A DNA stretch of 64,000 nt from CADEDH01 sp047974625 (GCA_047974625.1 JBKECK010000119.1:1-64000); one strand, 5' to 3'. Counted from the first letter of the stretch, positions 8,634 to 17,534 are shown. The notes: generated from the letters alone by a model not told the origin. Numbers and translations: made by a program.

Positions 8634-9622
8634 CGGACCGCGGCCAGGGTGGGTGGGGCGGTGATGGCCAGCATCCGGTCCACCGAGGCCCGGGCCGCGG
8701 CGGCGACGGGTTCGGGGACGACGACCTCATGGGTCATGGTCTGCAACGACCGCAGGATCTTGTCCAGGGTGATCTTCTTCATGTGCGGGCACAGGTTGCA
8801 CGGACGCACGAACTCGACCTCGGGGTGTTCGACGGCGACATTGTCCGACATCGAGCATTCGGTGACCATCACCACCTGCGCCGGCTTCTCCCGGCCGACC
8901 CAGGCGATCATGCCCGCGGTGGACCCGACGAAGTCGGCCTCGTCGAGCACGTCCGGGGGGCACTCGGGGTGGGCGATGACGCTGATGCCGGGGTAGTTGC
9001 CCCGGTAGTCCCGCAGTTCGGCCCCGGTGAACTGCTCGTGGACCATGCAGCTCCCGTCGTAGGTGATGATCTCCTTGTCGGTCTGGGTGGCCACCCAGCG
9101 GGCCAGGTACTGGTCGGGTAGGAACAGGACCCGGTCGGCGTCGAGCGACTCGACCACAGCCACCGCGTTGCCCGAGGTGCAGCACACGTCCACCTCGGCC
9201 TTCACCTCGGCCGAGGTGTTGACGTAGCTGACGATCGGCACCCCCGGGTTCTCGGCCCGCAGCCGCCGCACGTCGGCCCCCGTGATCGACTCGGCCAGGG
9301 AGCAGCCGGCCTCGGGATCGGGGATGAGGACGGTGCGGTCCGGGCAGGTGATCTTGGCCGTCTCGGCCATGAAGTGGACTCCGGCGAAGACGATGACCTC
9401 GGCGTCGGTCTCCGCCGCCGACCGGGCCAGGGCCAGGGAGTCACCGGTGATGTCGGCCACCGTGTGGTAGATGTCCGGGGTCATGTAGTTGTGGGCCAGG
9501 ATGACGGCGTTGCGTTCGGCCTTTAGGGCCTCGATCGCCTCGATGGTCGGTTCCAGGGCGGCGATCTCCTCCGCCGGGAGTGCGGCCGACACTGGGATCG
9601 AAGGGCGAGTGGAGGTGGGCAT
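8630..9622 (-). CDS. nadA: Quinolinate synthase A
   Basis: 330 residues. It condenses iminoaspartate with dihydroxyacetone phosphate to quinolinate using a [4Fe-4S] cluster. The cluster cysteines are visible as Cys107 (EAGCSLA), Cys221 (HPECPPD) and Cys278 (CNLCPHMK). The substrate-binding HNYMTPD, GVHFMAET, YVNTSAEVKAE and GSTAGMI segments are intact. The ATG has an AGGAG ribosome-binding site. It is the first gene of a nadA-nadB operon; nadC is not in the window. Two tandem palindromes about 120 bp upstream, together with an NrtR-type regulator gene just beyond, indicate control by cellular NAD status. Confidence 0.96.
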   Translation of the reverse strand: MPTSTRPSIPVSAALPAEEIAALEPTIEAIEALKAERNAVILAHNYMTPDIYHTVADITGDSLALARSAAETDAEVIVFAGVHFMAETAKITCPDRTVLIPDPEAGCSLAESITGADVRRLRAENPGVPIVSYVNTSAEVKAEVDVCCTSGNAVAVVESLDADRVLFLPDQYLARWVATQTDKEIITYDGSCMVHEQFTGAELRDYRGNYPGISVIAHPECPPDVLDEADFVGSTAGMIAWVGREKPAQVVMVTECSMSDNVAVEHPEVEFVRPCNLCPHMKKITLDKILRSLQTMTHEVVVPEPVAAAARASVDRMLAITAPPTLAAVR

Positions 9623-9652
9623 GACGAGCTCCTGACCGTCCGGGTATCACCC

Positions 9653-9668
9653 ACCCCGCCGGCGGGGT
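9653..9668. repeat. Perfect 16-bp palindrome in the nadA leader
   Basis: ACCCCGCCGGCGGGGT is a perfect palindrome about 30 bp upstream of the nadA start. It could form a hairpin in the leader RNA or be a chance GC-rich palindrome. Confidence 0.35.
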
Positions 9669-9741
9669 CGACCTCGGACGTGTTCGCACAACACCGACAC
9701 TCAGCACACCGCCGACCGGACGCACCGCCCACCCAGCCCTT

Positions 9742-9779
9742 ATGCTCAGCATGAGCATTGTTATTCTCAGGGTGAGCAT
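9742..9779. promoter_or_regulatory. Two tandem palindromic operators, probable NrtR boxes
   Basis: ATGCTCA-GCA-TGAGCAT (9742-9758) is a perfect inverted repeat. ATTCTCA-GGG-TGAGCAT (9763-9779) repeats it with one arm mismatch. The centres are 21 bp apart, two helical turns, so two dimers would bind the same DNA face. They lie upstream of nadA and next to the gene for an NrtR-type regulator, the known repressor family for NAD genes. This supports autologous control of nadAB; binding itself is inferred. Confidence 0.7.
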
Positions 9780-9849
9780 ATCCGATGCACCCGGCCCACA
9801 CCATCCGGACCCGCCGGGCGTTGGTCACCCACCGGCGGCGCGGGTCACC

Positions 9850-9894
9850 GGGTTGTTGACGGCAGGGTTGTTGACGGCAGGGTTTTTGGCGGCA
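9850..9894. repeat. Three 15-bp direct repeats
   Basis: GGGTTGTTGACGGCA occurs twice exactly (9850-9864, 9865-9879) and once with two changes (9880-9894) in the gap between the regulator gene and nadA. No gene is convincing here. It looks like a simple tandem duplication; a regulatory role is only a possibility. Confidence 0.6.
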
Positions 9895-9924
9895 GGGACG
9901 GGGCCGGGCTGCCGGGACCTGAGG

Positions 9925-10881
9925 TCAGGTGCGCACCCACGGGGTGCCGACCCCGGGTCGGGGCCGTTCCCGGAGGACCTCCCGCCGGAACCGGAACAGT
10001 TCCGCCGGGCGCCCGCCGGTCGGCATCAGCTCGCCGGTGCCCTCCACCAGGCCCGCCCCCTCGACCAGCCGCCGGAAATTCTGCTTGTGGAGCCGCACCC
10101 CAGCCAGCGCCTCCACCACCCGCTGGAGCTGGAGCAGGGTGAACCGGGCCGGTAGGAGTTCGAACACCACTGGGCGGTAGCTGAGATGGCCCCGCAGGCG
10201 CCCGAGGGCGGTGGCCGCGATCCGGCGGTGATCCAAGTACATCGGGCGGGAGTCGAGCAGGTCCCGTCCGGAGCGGCGCCGGCCCGGGCCGGACTCGTCC
10301 AGCAGACCGGCCTCGTACAGCAGCTCGTAGCGCTCCAAGACCCGGATCCCGTCGAAGGGGGCTGAGCCGGTGCCGAACACGATCTCGACCCGCTCGGCCC
10401 GGCCCGGCCGGTAGGCGGGATCGGCCTCCACGAACCGTTCGAGGGCCGGCACGATCTGGTCGTCGATCACGTGCGGCCGCCCCTGGCGGTGGTCCTCCCA
10501 GGGAAAGATGTCGTAGAAGTCCACCCAGGAGGCCCCCGGGCTGGGCTGACCCTCCCGCACCAGGGCGAGGTAGGCGATCGACAGCCGCCGGGTCGGGTCG
10601 GTCGGGCTGGTGCCCGACCCGTTGGCCTGCCCCGTCATCGGCATGCCCCGGACCCGGTCACCGAAGGTGTAGAGCTGCTCTGCGTAGCCGATGGCCAGGC
10701 CGGTCTGGTCCTGGATCCAGCGGCGGAGGCCCACCTCGAGCGTCCGGTCACCGGCCTCCAGGGGGCCGGAGGGCAGGGCGGGCAGATCCCCCGGTCCGGC
10801 CACGGTGAGCAGCCGGGGGGCTCCCCCGGTCACGGCGACGATCACCGCCTCCAGGCTGACCTCGATATCCCCCAGGCTCAC
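9925..10881 (-). CDS. nrtR: NrtR-type transcriptional regulator (degenerate Nudix + winged helix)
   Basis: 318 residues from the GTG at 10881. The N-terminal half is a Nudix-fold domain whose catalytic box is degenerate: the glutamates of REUXEE are replaced in RRWIQDQTGL, while the structural TGL and the downstream LYTFGD remain. This is the pattern of NrtR proteins, which sense ADP-ribose or related NAD metabolites instead of hydrolysing them. The C-terminal part is the NrtR winged helix (LPARFTLLQLQRVVEAL, KQNFRRLVEGAGLVEGTGE, GGRPAELFRF). It sits upstream of nadA-nadB on the same strand with two palindromes between them, so repression of nadAB is the likely role. The open frame extends further upstream to 11376, but that part overlaps the divergent lyase gene and is not coding. 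Confidence 0.85.
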   Translation of the reverse strand: MSLGDIEVSLEAVIVAVTGGAPRLLTVAGPGDLPALPSGPLEAGDRTLEVGLRRWIQDQTGLAIGYAEQLYTFGDRVRGMPMTGQANGSGTSPTDPTRRLSIAYLALVREGQPSPGASWVDFYDIFPWEDHRQGRPHVIDDQIVPALERFVEADPAYRPGRAERVEIVFGTGSAPFDGIRVLERYELLYEAGLLDESGPGRRRSGRDLLDSRPMYLDHRRIAATALGRLRGHLSYRPVVFELLPARFTLLQLQRVVEALAGVRLHKQNFRRLVEGAGLVEGTGELMPTGGRPAELFRFRREVLRERPRPGVGTPWVRT

Positions 10882-10990
10882 GGCCCGCAGGATAGGCCCC
10901 GGACCTCCGGGCCGCTCGACGAACGCGGCCCGCCCCGGACGCGGGCCGCCGGATCGACGCGTTCGGGGTCCCGTGGGTACCGTGGCTGCC

Positions 10991-12070
10991 GTGCGAAGCC
11001 CGAGAGACTTCTTCAAACCGTTGGCCGTCGGCGCCCCGGCTCCCTCCCGGGAGATTCCGGTCAAGCCCAGCCGCATGATCCACTTCTTCCCCCCGTCGAA
11101 CCCGAAGATGGTGGCCAAGGTTCCCGACATCGCCCCCACGGTCGACATCCTGTTGGGCAACCTGGAGGACGCGGTGCCCGCGTCCGACAAGGAGGCTGCC
11201 CGGGCCGGTCTGGTGGAGGTGGGCCGTACGGTCGACATGGGCAGCACCCAGCTCTGGACCCGGGTCAACTCGCTCGACTCCCCCTGGGTCCTGGATGACC
11301 TCACCACCCTCGTCACCGAGATCGGCGACAAGCTCGACGTGATCATGATCCCCAAGGTCGAAGGGCCCGAGGACATCCACTACGTCGACCGCCTCCTCGC
11401 CCAGTTGGAGGCCAAGGCAAACCTGTCCGAGCCCCTCTTGGTGCACGCCATCCTGGAGACCGCCCGGTGGGTGGCCAACGTGGAGGCGATCTGCGGGGCG
11501 TCACCCCGGATGCAGGGCCTCTCCCTCGGCCCGGCCGACCTGGCCGCCAACCGCCGCATGAAGACCACCCGGGTGGGCGGTGGCCACCCGGGGTACCTGG
11601 TCCGCCAGGATCCCAACCCGGCCGAGCCAGACGCGGCGCGCACCACCTACCAGCAGGATCTGTGGCACTACACCATCGCCCGCATGGTCGACGCCTGCGC
11701 CACCTTCGGGATCCTCCCCTTCTACGGGCCCTTCGGGGACATCGCCGACACCACCGCCTGCGAGGACCAGTTCCGCAACGCCTACCTGCTGGGCTGTGTC
11801 GGCGCCTGGAGCCTCCACCCGGTGCAGATCGACATCGCCAAGCGGGTGTTCACCCCCGATCCGGCCGAGGTGGCCCACGCCCAGCGGGTCATCGAAGCCA
11901 TGGGCGACGGCACCGGGGCCATCATGCTGGACGGCAAGATGGAGGACGACGCCTCGGTGAAGCAGTGCCACGTGGTGGTCGACCTGGCCCGTTCCCTGGC
12001 CGAGCGCGACCCGGAGCTGAACGCGGTGTACGGGTTCGACGGATCGGCCACGGCCGGGACCGCGTCATGA
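10991..12070 (+). CDS. mcl1: L-malyl-CoA/beta-methylmalyl-CoA lyase (HpcH/HpaI family)
   Basis: 359 residues from the GTG at 10991. It closely resembles the Chloroflexus/Rhodobacter Mcl1 type: FFKPLAVGAP near the N-terminus, RMIHFFPPSNPK, LGNLEDAVPASDKEAAR (metal/CoA site), DVIMIPKVEG, LSLGPADLAANRRMKTTRVGGGHPG, YQQDLWHYTIARMVD and YGPFGDI. These enzymes cleave malyl-CoA to acetyl-CoA and glyoxylate, or beta-methylmalyl-CoA to propionyl-CoA and glyoxylate, with Mg2+. Its stop overlaps the next lyase-like gene by 4 bp. The pair recalls Mcl1/Mcl2 of the ethylmalonyl-CoA pathway; whether that whole pathway exists here cannot be seen. It is divergent from nrtR. Confidence 0.88.
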   Translation: MRSPRDFFKPLAVGAPAPSREIPVKPSRMIHFFPPSNPKMVAKVPDIAPTVDILLGNLEDAVPASDKEAARAGLVEVGRTVDMGSTQLWTRVNSLDSPWVLDDLTTLVTEIGDKLDVIMIPKVEGPEDIHYVDRLLAQLEAKANLSEPLLVHAILETARWVANVEAICGASPRMQGLSLGPADLAANRRMKTTRVGGGHPGYLVRQDPNPAEPDAARTTYQQDLWHYTIARMVDACATFGILPFYGPFGDIADTTACEDQFRNAYLLGCVGAWSLHPVQIDIAKRVFTPDPAEVAHAQRVIEAMGDGTGAIMLDGKMEDDASVKQCHVVVDLARSLAERDPELNAVYGFDGSATAGTAS

Positions 12071-12966
12071 CCGCCTCCTCCGACCACCGGGCCGGGAACG
12101 ACCCCACCCTCCGGCCCCGCCGCAGCGTCCTGTACATGCCGGCCGCCAACGCCCGGGCCCTCGAGAAGGCGGCCACCATCCCCGCCGACGCCCTCATCTT
12201 CGACCTGGAGGACGCGGTCGCCCCCGACGCCAAGGCCGACGCCCGCCGTCAGGCCGTCGAGGCGGCCACCTCGGGCCGGTACGGCGCCCGGGAGGTGACC
12301 ATCCGGGTCAACGGCCCCGACACCCCGTGGGGGGCGGACGACCTGGCCGCCGCGGCCGAGGCCGGTCCGGCCGCCGTGGTGGTGCCCAAGGTGGACAGCG
12401 TGGCCACCTTGGCCGAGATCACCACCGCCCTCGAGAAGGGCGGCGCCCCGGACCACACCCGGATCTGGGCCATGATCGAAACGCCTACCGCGATCTTCGA
12501 CGCCCGGGCCATCGCCGCGGTCGATCGCGTGGCCGTCCTGGTCATGGGCACCAACGACCTGGCCAAGGAGCTCCGGGCCATCCCCGTCCCGGATCGGGGC
12601 CCCCTCCTCCCCCACCTGGCCACGGCCATCCTGGCCGCCCGGGAGACCGGCAAGGTCATCCTCGACGGGGTGTACAACGACATCAAGGACGCCGACGGGT
12701 TCACCGCCGAGTGCCGCCAGGGCGCCCAGCTCGGCTTCGACGGCAAGACCCTCATCCATCCGTCCCAGGTGGAGGTGGCCAACAATGTGTGGGCGCCGAC
12801 CGCCGACGAGGTGGACTACGCCCGGCGGGTCATCGCCGCCTTCGCCGAGGCCGAAGCCGAGGGCCGCGGCGTGGTCACCGTGGACGGTCGGATGATCGAG
12901 AACCTCCACGTCGACAACGCCCGCCGGGTCCTGGCCGTGGCCGACGCCATCGCCGCCCTCGGCTGA
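12067..12966 (+). CDS. CitE-like lyase or malyl-CoA thioesterase (Mcl2/CLYBL type)
   Basis: 299 residues; the ATG at 12067 overlaps the mcl1 stop (ATGA). A TIM-barrel HpcH/HpaI-family protein with RSVLYMPAANARALEKA, ALIFDLEDAVAPDAK, VVVPKVDS, IWAMIETPTAIFDA, VLVMGTNDLAKEL and FDGKTLIHPSQ. This is the CitE/CLYBL subgroup, not the Mcl1 one. Members act as (3S)-malyl-CoA thioesterase (Mcl2) or (S)-citramalyl-CoA lyase. Coupling to mcl1 favours a joint role in malyl- or citramalyl-CoA metabolism. Exact substrate cannot be decided from sequence. Confidence 0.85.
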   Translation: MTASSDHRAGNDPTLRPRRSVLYMPAANARALEKAATIPADALIFDLEDAVAPDAKADARRQAVEAATSGRYGAREVTIRVNGPDTPWGADDLAAAAEAGPAAVVVPKVDSVATLAEITTALEKGGAPDHTRIWAMIETPTAIFDARAIAAVDRVAVLVMGTNDLAKELRAIPVPDRGPLLPHLATAILAARETGKVILDGVYNDIKDADGFTAECRQGAQLGFDGKTLIHPSQVEVANNVWAPTADEVDYARRVIAAFAEAEAEGRGVVTVDGRMIENLHVDNARRVLAVADAIAALG

Positions 12967-13060
12967 CCGTCGACGCCGGGTCCGGGATCGATGGTCGGCC
13001 GTCACACTCGGCTGGGTCGGGGGACGCGAACAGGTTAGTGTCTCCAACGATGGTGACGAC

Positions 13061-14452
13061 GTGAGCACGCGTCGGGTTTCACCCGACCAGGCCGACCGTC
13101 CCACTCCAGGGGTCAGATCCACGAGCGAGTACCGCAACCTCGGCGGTCCCGCCGGGACCGGTCCGGGTGCGCCCGGGCCGACCTCTGAACAGGGTGGGTT
13201 CCGGTACGGAATGCGAGCCCTCCGTCATCGCGACTTCAGGATTTTCCTCCTGGGGGCGCTGGCGTCGAACTCGGGCACCTGGCTGCAGACCCTGGCCGTC
13301 CCGTACGTCCTGTTCGAGCTCACCGGGAAGTCGATCTGGGTTGGCCTGGCCGGATTCGCCCAGTTCATTCCCTCGTTCCTGCTCGGACCGCTCGGCGGGT
13401 CGCTGGCCGACCGGCGGGACCGGCGCAAGATCCTGCTGGCCACCCAGGCGGCCATGGCCCTGGCCGCCCTGGCCCTGTGGGGGGTGTGGGTGGCCGGGCT
13501 CCACTCCCCTTACCTGATCCTGGCCATCACCGCCGCCACCGGGGTGTTCTCGGGTCTGATGATCCCCAGCTGGCAGGCCTTCGTGCCCGCCCTGGTGCCC
13601 AAGGAGGATCTCTCCTCGGCCATCACCCTGAACTCCACCCAGTTCAACGCGGCGCGCGCCGTCGGACCGGCCCTGGCCGGGGTGTTGCTGGCGGTGGCCG
13701 GTCCGGGCTGGGCCTTCTTCCTCAACGCGGTGTCGTTCCTGGCCGTGATCGCCGCGTTGCAGGTGGTCAAGCCCCGATCCACCACGAATCCCGGGGCGGA
13801 CGGTCCGCCCGAGAGCGTGCTCCAGAGCCTCCAGTCGGCCATCCGGTACATCCGCAGCCAGACGGGCGTGCTGGTCAGCATCCTGTGCGCCATGCTGGTC
13901 GCCTTCTTCGGCAACCCGATCACCCAGTTCACCGTGGTCTTCGCCGGCGAGGTGTACCACGCCGGGCCCGACGTGCTGGGTGTCCTGGCCGCCGCCGTCG
14001 GCTTGGGGGCCATCATGATGGCACCGGTCCTCTCCACCTGGGACACCCGCGTCCCCCGGTCCACCATGGTCCGTTGGGGGCTGCCCCTGTACGCCCTGGC
14101 CGTGATCGGTTTCGGGGCCGCGCCCAACTGGCCGCTCGGTCTCCTCGCCCTGCTCGGGGTGGGGGCCGGCTTCCTGGCCGTCATCGCCGTGACCAACACC
14201 GCGGTCCAGATGATCGTCACCGACCAGATGCGGGGGCGGGTCATGTCGGCCCGGGTCATGGGGTTCACCCTGGCCTTCCCGGTCGGTTCCCTGATCCAGG
14301 GGTCCCTGGCCGACGTCATTGGGCCCCAAGCCACCGTGATCGGTTCGGGCTCGATCCTCCTGGTGGTGGCCCTGGTGTTCATCACCCGCCGTGGCCTGCT
14401 CGAGACCATCGATCGCGACACCGACGATCTGGCCGAGCAGTACCCCACCTGA
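13061..14452 (+). CDS. MFS transporter (MFS_3/EntS-like)
   Basis: 463 residues. A polar N-terminal tail of about 50 residues is followed by a permease body with roughly ten to twelve hydrophobic helices. The MFS loop 2-3 motif GGSLADRRDRRKILL is clear, and the FLLGALASNSGTWLQTLAVPYVLFELTG opening is typical of the MFS_3 exporter subgroup. Substrates of this group include siderophores and drugs; none can be assigned. GTG start; it lies about 95 bp downstream of the lyase pair and may share its transcript. Confidence 0.85.
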   Translation: MSTRRVSPDQADRPTPGVRSTSEYRNLGGPAGTGPGAPGPTSEQGGFRYGMRALRHRDFRIFLLGALASNSGTWLQTLAVPYVLFELTGKSIWVGLAGFAQFIPSFLLGPLGGSLADRRDRRKILLATQAAMALAALALWGVWVAGLHSPYLILAITAATGVFSGLMIPSWQAFVPALVPKEDLSSAITLNSTQFNAARAVGPALAGVLLAVAGPGWAFFLNAVSFLAVIAALQVVKPRSTTNPGADGPPESVLQSLQSAIRYIRSQTGVLVSILCAMLVAFFGNPITQFTVVFAGEVYHAGPDVLGVLAAAVGLGAIMMAPVLSTWDTRVPRSTMVRWGLPLYALAVIGFGAAPNWPLGLLALLGVGAGFLAVIAVTNTAVQMIVTDQMRGRVMSARVMGFTLAFPVGSLIQGSLADVIGPQATVIGSGSILLVVALVFITRRGLLETIDRDTDDLAEQYPT

Positions 14453-14615
14453 GGGACCCCACCCCGGGACGGGGAACAGAGGCAACGAGTGTGTGGTTCC
14501 GGTCGATGGGTGGCCACCTCGCCCGCCCGCACCCTCTCGAGACGGTCGTGACACGGTAGGCAGGAACTTTGTGGGCCGACTCAACGACTAAAGGAGGACC
14601 GGCGGCGGACGACCT

Positions 14616-15539
14616 GTGAACCGACGGCTATCCCGATCCACGAAGGAACACGCCCCTCCCATGGCTGATGTCTTGATCAACGCCATCGAACAGGGCCTGG
14701 CGTTGGTCGCCGCCACCCCGCCTACCAGCGCCGAGCGTCCCCTCCTGCACCACAACCTCTGCATCAACTACCGCGAGCTCCACCGGTTCAGCCTCGACGA
14801 CTCCCACCTCGACGACGCGGTCTCGCACGGGGAGCAGGCGATCGACCTCCTGGCCTCGGCCGACGGGGCCCGACCGTTCGCCCTGTTCACCACCGCCCTT
14901 GCCTACGCCGACCGCCACCGGGCCACCGGCGATCCGACCGACATCGACCGGGCCGCCGAGCTGGGCCGGGAGGCGGCCGCCGGGCTCGCCCCCGACTACC
15001 CCGATCGGCCCGACGTCCTCCACCACACCTCGATCTTCCTAGCGGAACGCCACCGCCACACCGGCGACCCCGAGGATCTGATCCAGGCGGTCGAGGCCGC
15101 CCACCTGGCCTCGTCGGCCACCCCGGACTGGAGCCCCGACCGGTCCCGCTACCTGGCCAACCAGGCGCGGCGGCTGGACGATCTCCACCGCATCACCGGG
15201 GCCGAGGACGATCTTCGCCGGGCCATCGGCGGGGCACGCCGTGCCCTCATCGCCGCCTCCGACGACGACCCGGAACGGCACGACCACCTCGGCCACTACG
15301 GACGGCTGCTGGCCGAGTTGTTCGAACGGACCAGCGACCTGGCCACCCTCCGGGCCGCCGTGGCCAGCAGCACCGAGGCCCTCGGCCTGGTTCCCGACGG
15401 GGACCAGGCCGCCTGGGTCCACCACGCCGACGCCCTCGTGGCCCAGCTCACCCGGCTGGCCGAAGCAGCCGAGGACCCGCACTACGACCGGCGGGCGGCC
15501 GCCATCCGGGCCCGGTACCCCGACCGGCCGGACCGCTGA
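14616..15539 (+). CDS. TPR-like helical repeat protein
   Basis: 307 residues (GTG at 14616; the in-frame ATG at 14661 is a possible alternative start). It is almost entirely helical with four to five related units of about 50 residues, e.g. RPLLHHNLCINYRELHRFS..DSHLDDAVSHGEQAIDLL, then PDVLHHTSIFLAERHRHTGDPEDLIQAVEAA, then RSRYLANQARRLDDLHRITGAEDDLRRAIGGAR. These are the long TPR variants seen in many actinobacterial regulatory and conflict proteins. No enzyme domain, signal peptide or membrane segment is present. It probably mediates protein contacts; the partner is unknown. Confidence 0.75.
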   Translation: MNRRLSRSTKEHAPPMADVLINAIEQGLALVAATPPTSAERPLLHHNLCINYRELHRFSLDDSHLDDAVSHGEQAIDLLASADGARPFALFTTALAYADRHRATGDPTDIDRAAELGREAAAGLAPDYPDRPDVLHHTSIFLAERHRHTGDPEDLIQAVEAAHLASSATPDWSPDRSRYLANQARRLDDLHRITGAEDDLRRAIGGARRALIAASDDDPERHDHLGHYGRLLAELFERTSDLATLRAAVASSTEALGLVPDGDQAAWVHHADALVAQLTRLAEAAEDPHYDRRAAAIRARYPDRPDR

Positions 15540-15599
15540 GCCCGGCGCGCCTCCCGCCTCCCGCCGCCTCCCGGCGGCCAGTGCCCGGCGGCCCCGGGA

Positions 15600-16745
15600 T
15601 CAGCGTGGAGGTCGGGCCAGGCAGGCCTCGATACCGGAGGCGAAATTGTCGACCATGGCGCCGAGGGTGTAGCGCTTGGCGTCGGCCAGGGCGGCGGCCA
15701 CGATCCGCTGGTACCCGTCCCGGTCGGCCAGGAGGTCGACGGCGGCCCCGCCCACCACGTCGGCCCGGTCGGAGTCGACCAGGAGGCCGTTCGTGCCGGA
15801 CACCAGGTAGTCGATCTCGGGGCCGTGGTTGTCGTCGGTGGTGGTCACCAGGGGGACCCCGGCGGCGAAGGCGTCCAGGATGTGGAGACCGACGGCCCCG
15901 GGATTGAGCAGCAGGGAGGCCAGCCGGAACCACGCGGCCTTCTCGACACCCCGGCGGGTGCCCACCCAGTGGGCCCAGTCGTGGCCGGCGATGAGGGCCT
16001 CCAGTTCGGGGCGGGACGGTCCGTCACCGATCACCACCAGGCGGAACGACGGGTCGGCCTGGTGGAGCCGTTCGGCCGTACCGACCAGCAACGGGAGCTT
16101 CTTGTCGGCGTAGAGGGCGCCGCAGTAGAGCCCGAGCGGGGCTCCGTCGGCCAGATCGACTGCGGCCCGGTGTTCGGCCAGCTGCTCGTCGGTAACGGCA
16201 GCCAGGTCGGCCAGGAAGGTCTCCTCGTCGATGGCGTTGTCCAGCACCGTGATACGGTCCGCCGGCATGCCCTGCTCGAGCAGGATCCGCTCGGTGTGGC
16301 CGGTGTAGGCGAACCACCAGTCGACCCGGGTGGTGAACAGGGACTTGAACCGTTCGCTGGCACTGTCGGGGTTGGCGGCCTGGAGGTTGCGGCCGTGGCC
16401 CCAGAAGGCGATCCGGCGGCCGTTGGTGTGGGGCCGGGCCAGGAACGGGAGGTTGGAGAGGATCTTGTTCTCCTGGGTCATGACCAGGAGGTCGCTGGCC
16501 CGGATCTCGGCCGGCACCCGCTGCCACACCATCTCGGTGCCCCGCAGCGAGAACCATCGGGAGTCGAGCTCGTCACCCCAGGGCAGGCTGGCGGCGTCGT
16601 TCCGTTTGGCGTCGGTGGGTGAGGCCGGCCCGTAGGCGACCCGGAGCTCGATGCCCCGGTCGGCGCAGGCGGCCCGGAGACGATCGAACAGTTCGACCCG
16701 GTAGCCGATCAGGCGGCGTTGGAAGATGGTGACTCGCGGCGACAT
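15600..16745 (-). CDS. Glycosyltransferase, GT4/GT1 family
   Basis: 381 residues, GT-B fold. The N-terminal acceptor half begins VTIFQRRLIGYRVELFDRL; the C-terminal half carries the donor motif region (LGLYCGALYADKKLPLLVGTAERL, VVIGDGPSRPELEAL, then GLHILDAFAAGVPLVTTT..HGPEIDYLVSGTNGLLVDS). It transfers a sugar from a nucleotide-sugar donor, probably for a cell-surface glycan. Its ATG lies 9 bp after the stop of the polysaccharide deacetylase, with a GAGGAG ribosome site at the junction, so the two genes form an operon for surface carbohydrate modification. Confidence 0.87.
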   Translation of the reverse strand: MSPRVTIFQRRLIGYRVELFDRLRAACADRGIELRVAYGPASPTDAKRNDAASLPWGDELDSRWFSLRGTEMVWQRVPAEIRASDLLVMTQENKILSNLPFLARPHTNGRRIAFWGHGRNLQAANPDSASERFKSLFTTRVDWWFAYTGHTERILLEQGMPADRITVLDNAIDEETFLADLAAVTDEQLAEHRAAVDLADGAPLGLYCGALYADKKLPLLVGTAERLHQADPSFRLVVIGDGPSRPELEALIAGHDWAHWVGTRRGVEKAAWFRLASLLLNPGAVGLHILDAFAAGVPLVTTTDDNHGPEIDYLVSGTNGLLVDSDRADVVGGAAVDLLADRDGYQRIVAAALADAKRYTLGAMVDNFASGIEACLARPPR

Positions 16746-16754
16746 CGACGCTCC

Positions 16755-17513
16755 TCAGCGGTAGGCGGCACCCTGACGGGATTCCCGGACGCGACCGAAC
16801 ACCTCGTTACCCAGGCGGGCACCGCCGGACCGGCTGAGCAGACTCACCCAGGACGCCAGGACGCTGGTGGACATCCCGTCCGCCATGAGGCGCGGCAGCC
16901 GGACGCTCTGGTGTCGATGGGTGATGGCCCCCCGCTGGACCACGTACTGGGTGGTGAAGCCGGCGTCAACGGCGGCGGACTCCCAGGCGGGGTTGGTGCG
17001 GCCGAAGGGCCAGGCCAGGTGGGTGAAGGAGGATTCGGGACGGTCGAGATGTTCGGCCAACAGGCGGCGGGACCGGCCCAGATCGTCCATGACGGCGCCG
17101 GCCTCGTCGTCCCGGAGGGGCCAGCGCAGATGGCTGTGGCTGTGGGTGCTGATCTCCATGACCCCGCCCCGGTCGAGGCGGCGGACGGCCTCCCAGCTGA
17201 GATCGCCGGGTGTGCCGCCGTCGGTCCGTCCGGTGATCACGAAGCCGACGCCGGTGAACCCGTGCCGCTCCAGGACCGGTTCGACCTGCCGTTCCAGGCA
17301 GGCGGTGCCGTCATCGAAGGTGAGGACCAGCGGCCGGCGAGGCAGGACGGCGTCGTCGTCGACCAGGGCCCGGTCCAGTTCGGCGCTGGTCAGGGTGGTG
17401 AATCCGCTGGAGGCCAACCAGGCCATGTGCTTCTCGAACACCCCGGGCGGGGTGGCCAGATTCGATCCGGTTCCGTCGACCCGGTGGTAGAGCAGGACGG
17501 TGATCGGCGGCAC
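16755..17513 (-). CDS. Polysaccharide deacetylase (CE4/NodB-like)
   Basis: 252 residues. Carbohydrate esterase 4 motifs are present: catalytic/metal Asp-Asp in TFDDGTAC, the metal histidines in STHSHSH, and the substrate-binding WPFG. The N-terminal VLLYHRV is also typical. These metal-dependent enzymes remove N- or O-acetyl groups from glycans such as peptidoglycan or exopolysaccharide. No signal peptide is evident, so it may act in the cytoplasm on lipid-linked or nucleotide-linked intermediates. It is first in a two-gene operon with the glycosyltransferase. Confidence 0.87.
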   Translation of the reverse strand: MPPITVLLYHRVDGTGSNLATPPGVFEKHMAWLASSGFTTLTSAELDRALVDDDAVLPRRPLVLTFDDGTACLERQVEPVLERHGFTGVGFVITGRTDGGTPGDLSWEAVRRLDRGGVMEISTHSHSHLRWPLRDDEAGAVMDDLGRSRRLLAEHLDRPESSFTHLAWPFGRTNPAWESAAVDAGFTTQYVVQRGAITHRHQSVRLPRLMADGMSTSVLASWVSLLSRSGGARLGNEVFGRVRESRQGAAYR

Positions 17514-17534
17514 CAGGCGGAGTCTACGGTCGGG

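Noticed and set aside
9742..10155. 137-codon plus-strand frame starting in the nadA upstream region
   Set aside because: Starts inside the operator palindromes, runs through the 15-bp repeats and into the antisense of nrtR.
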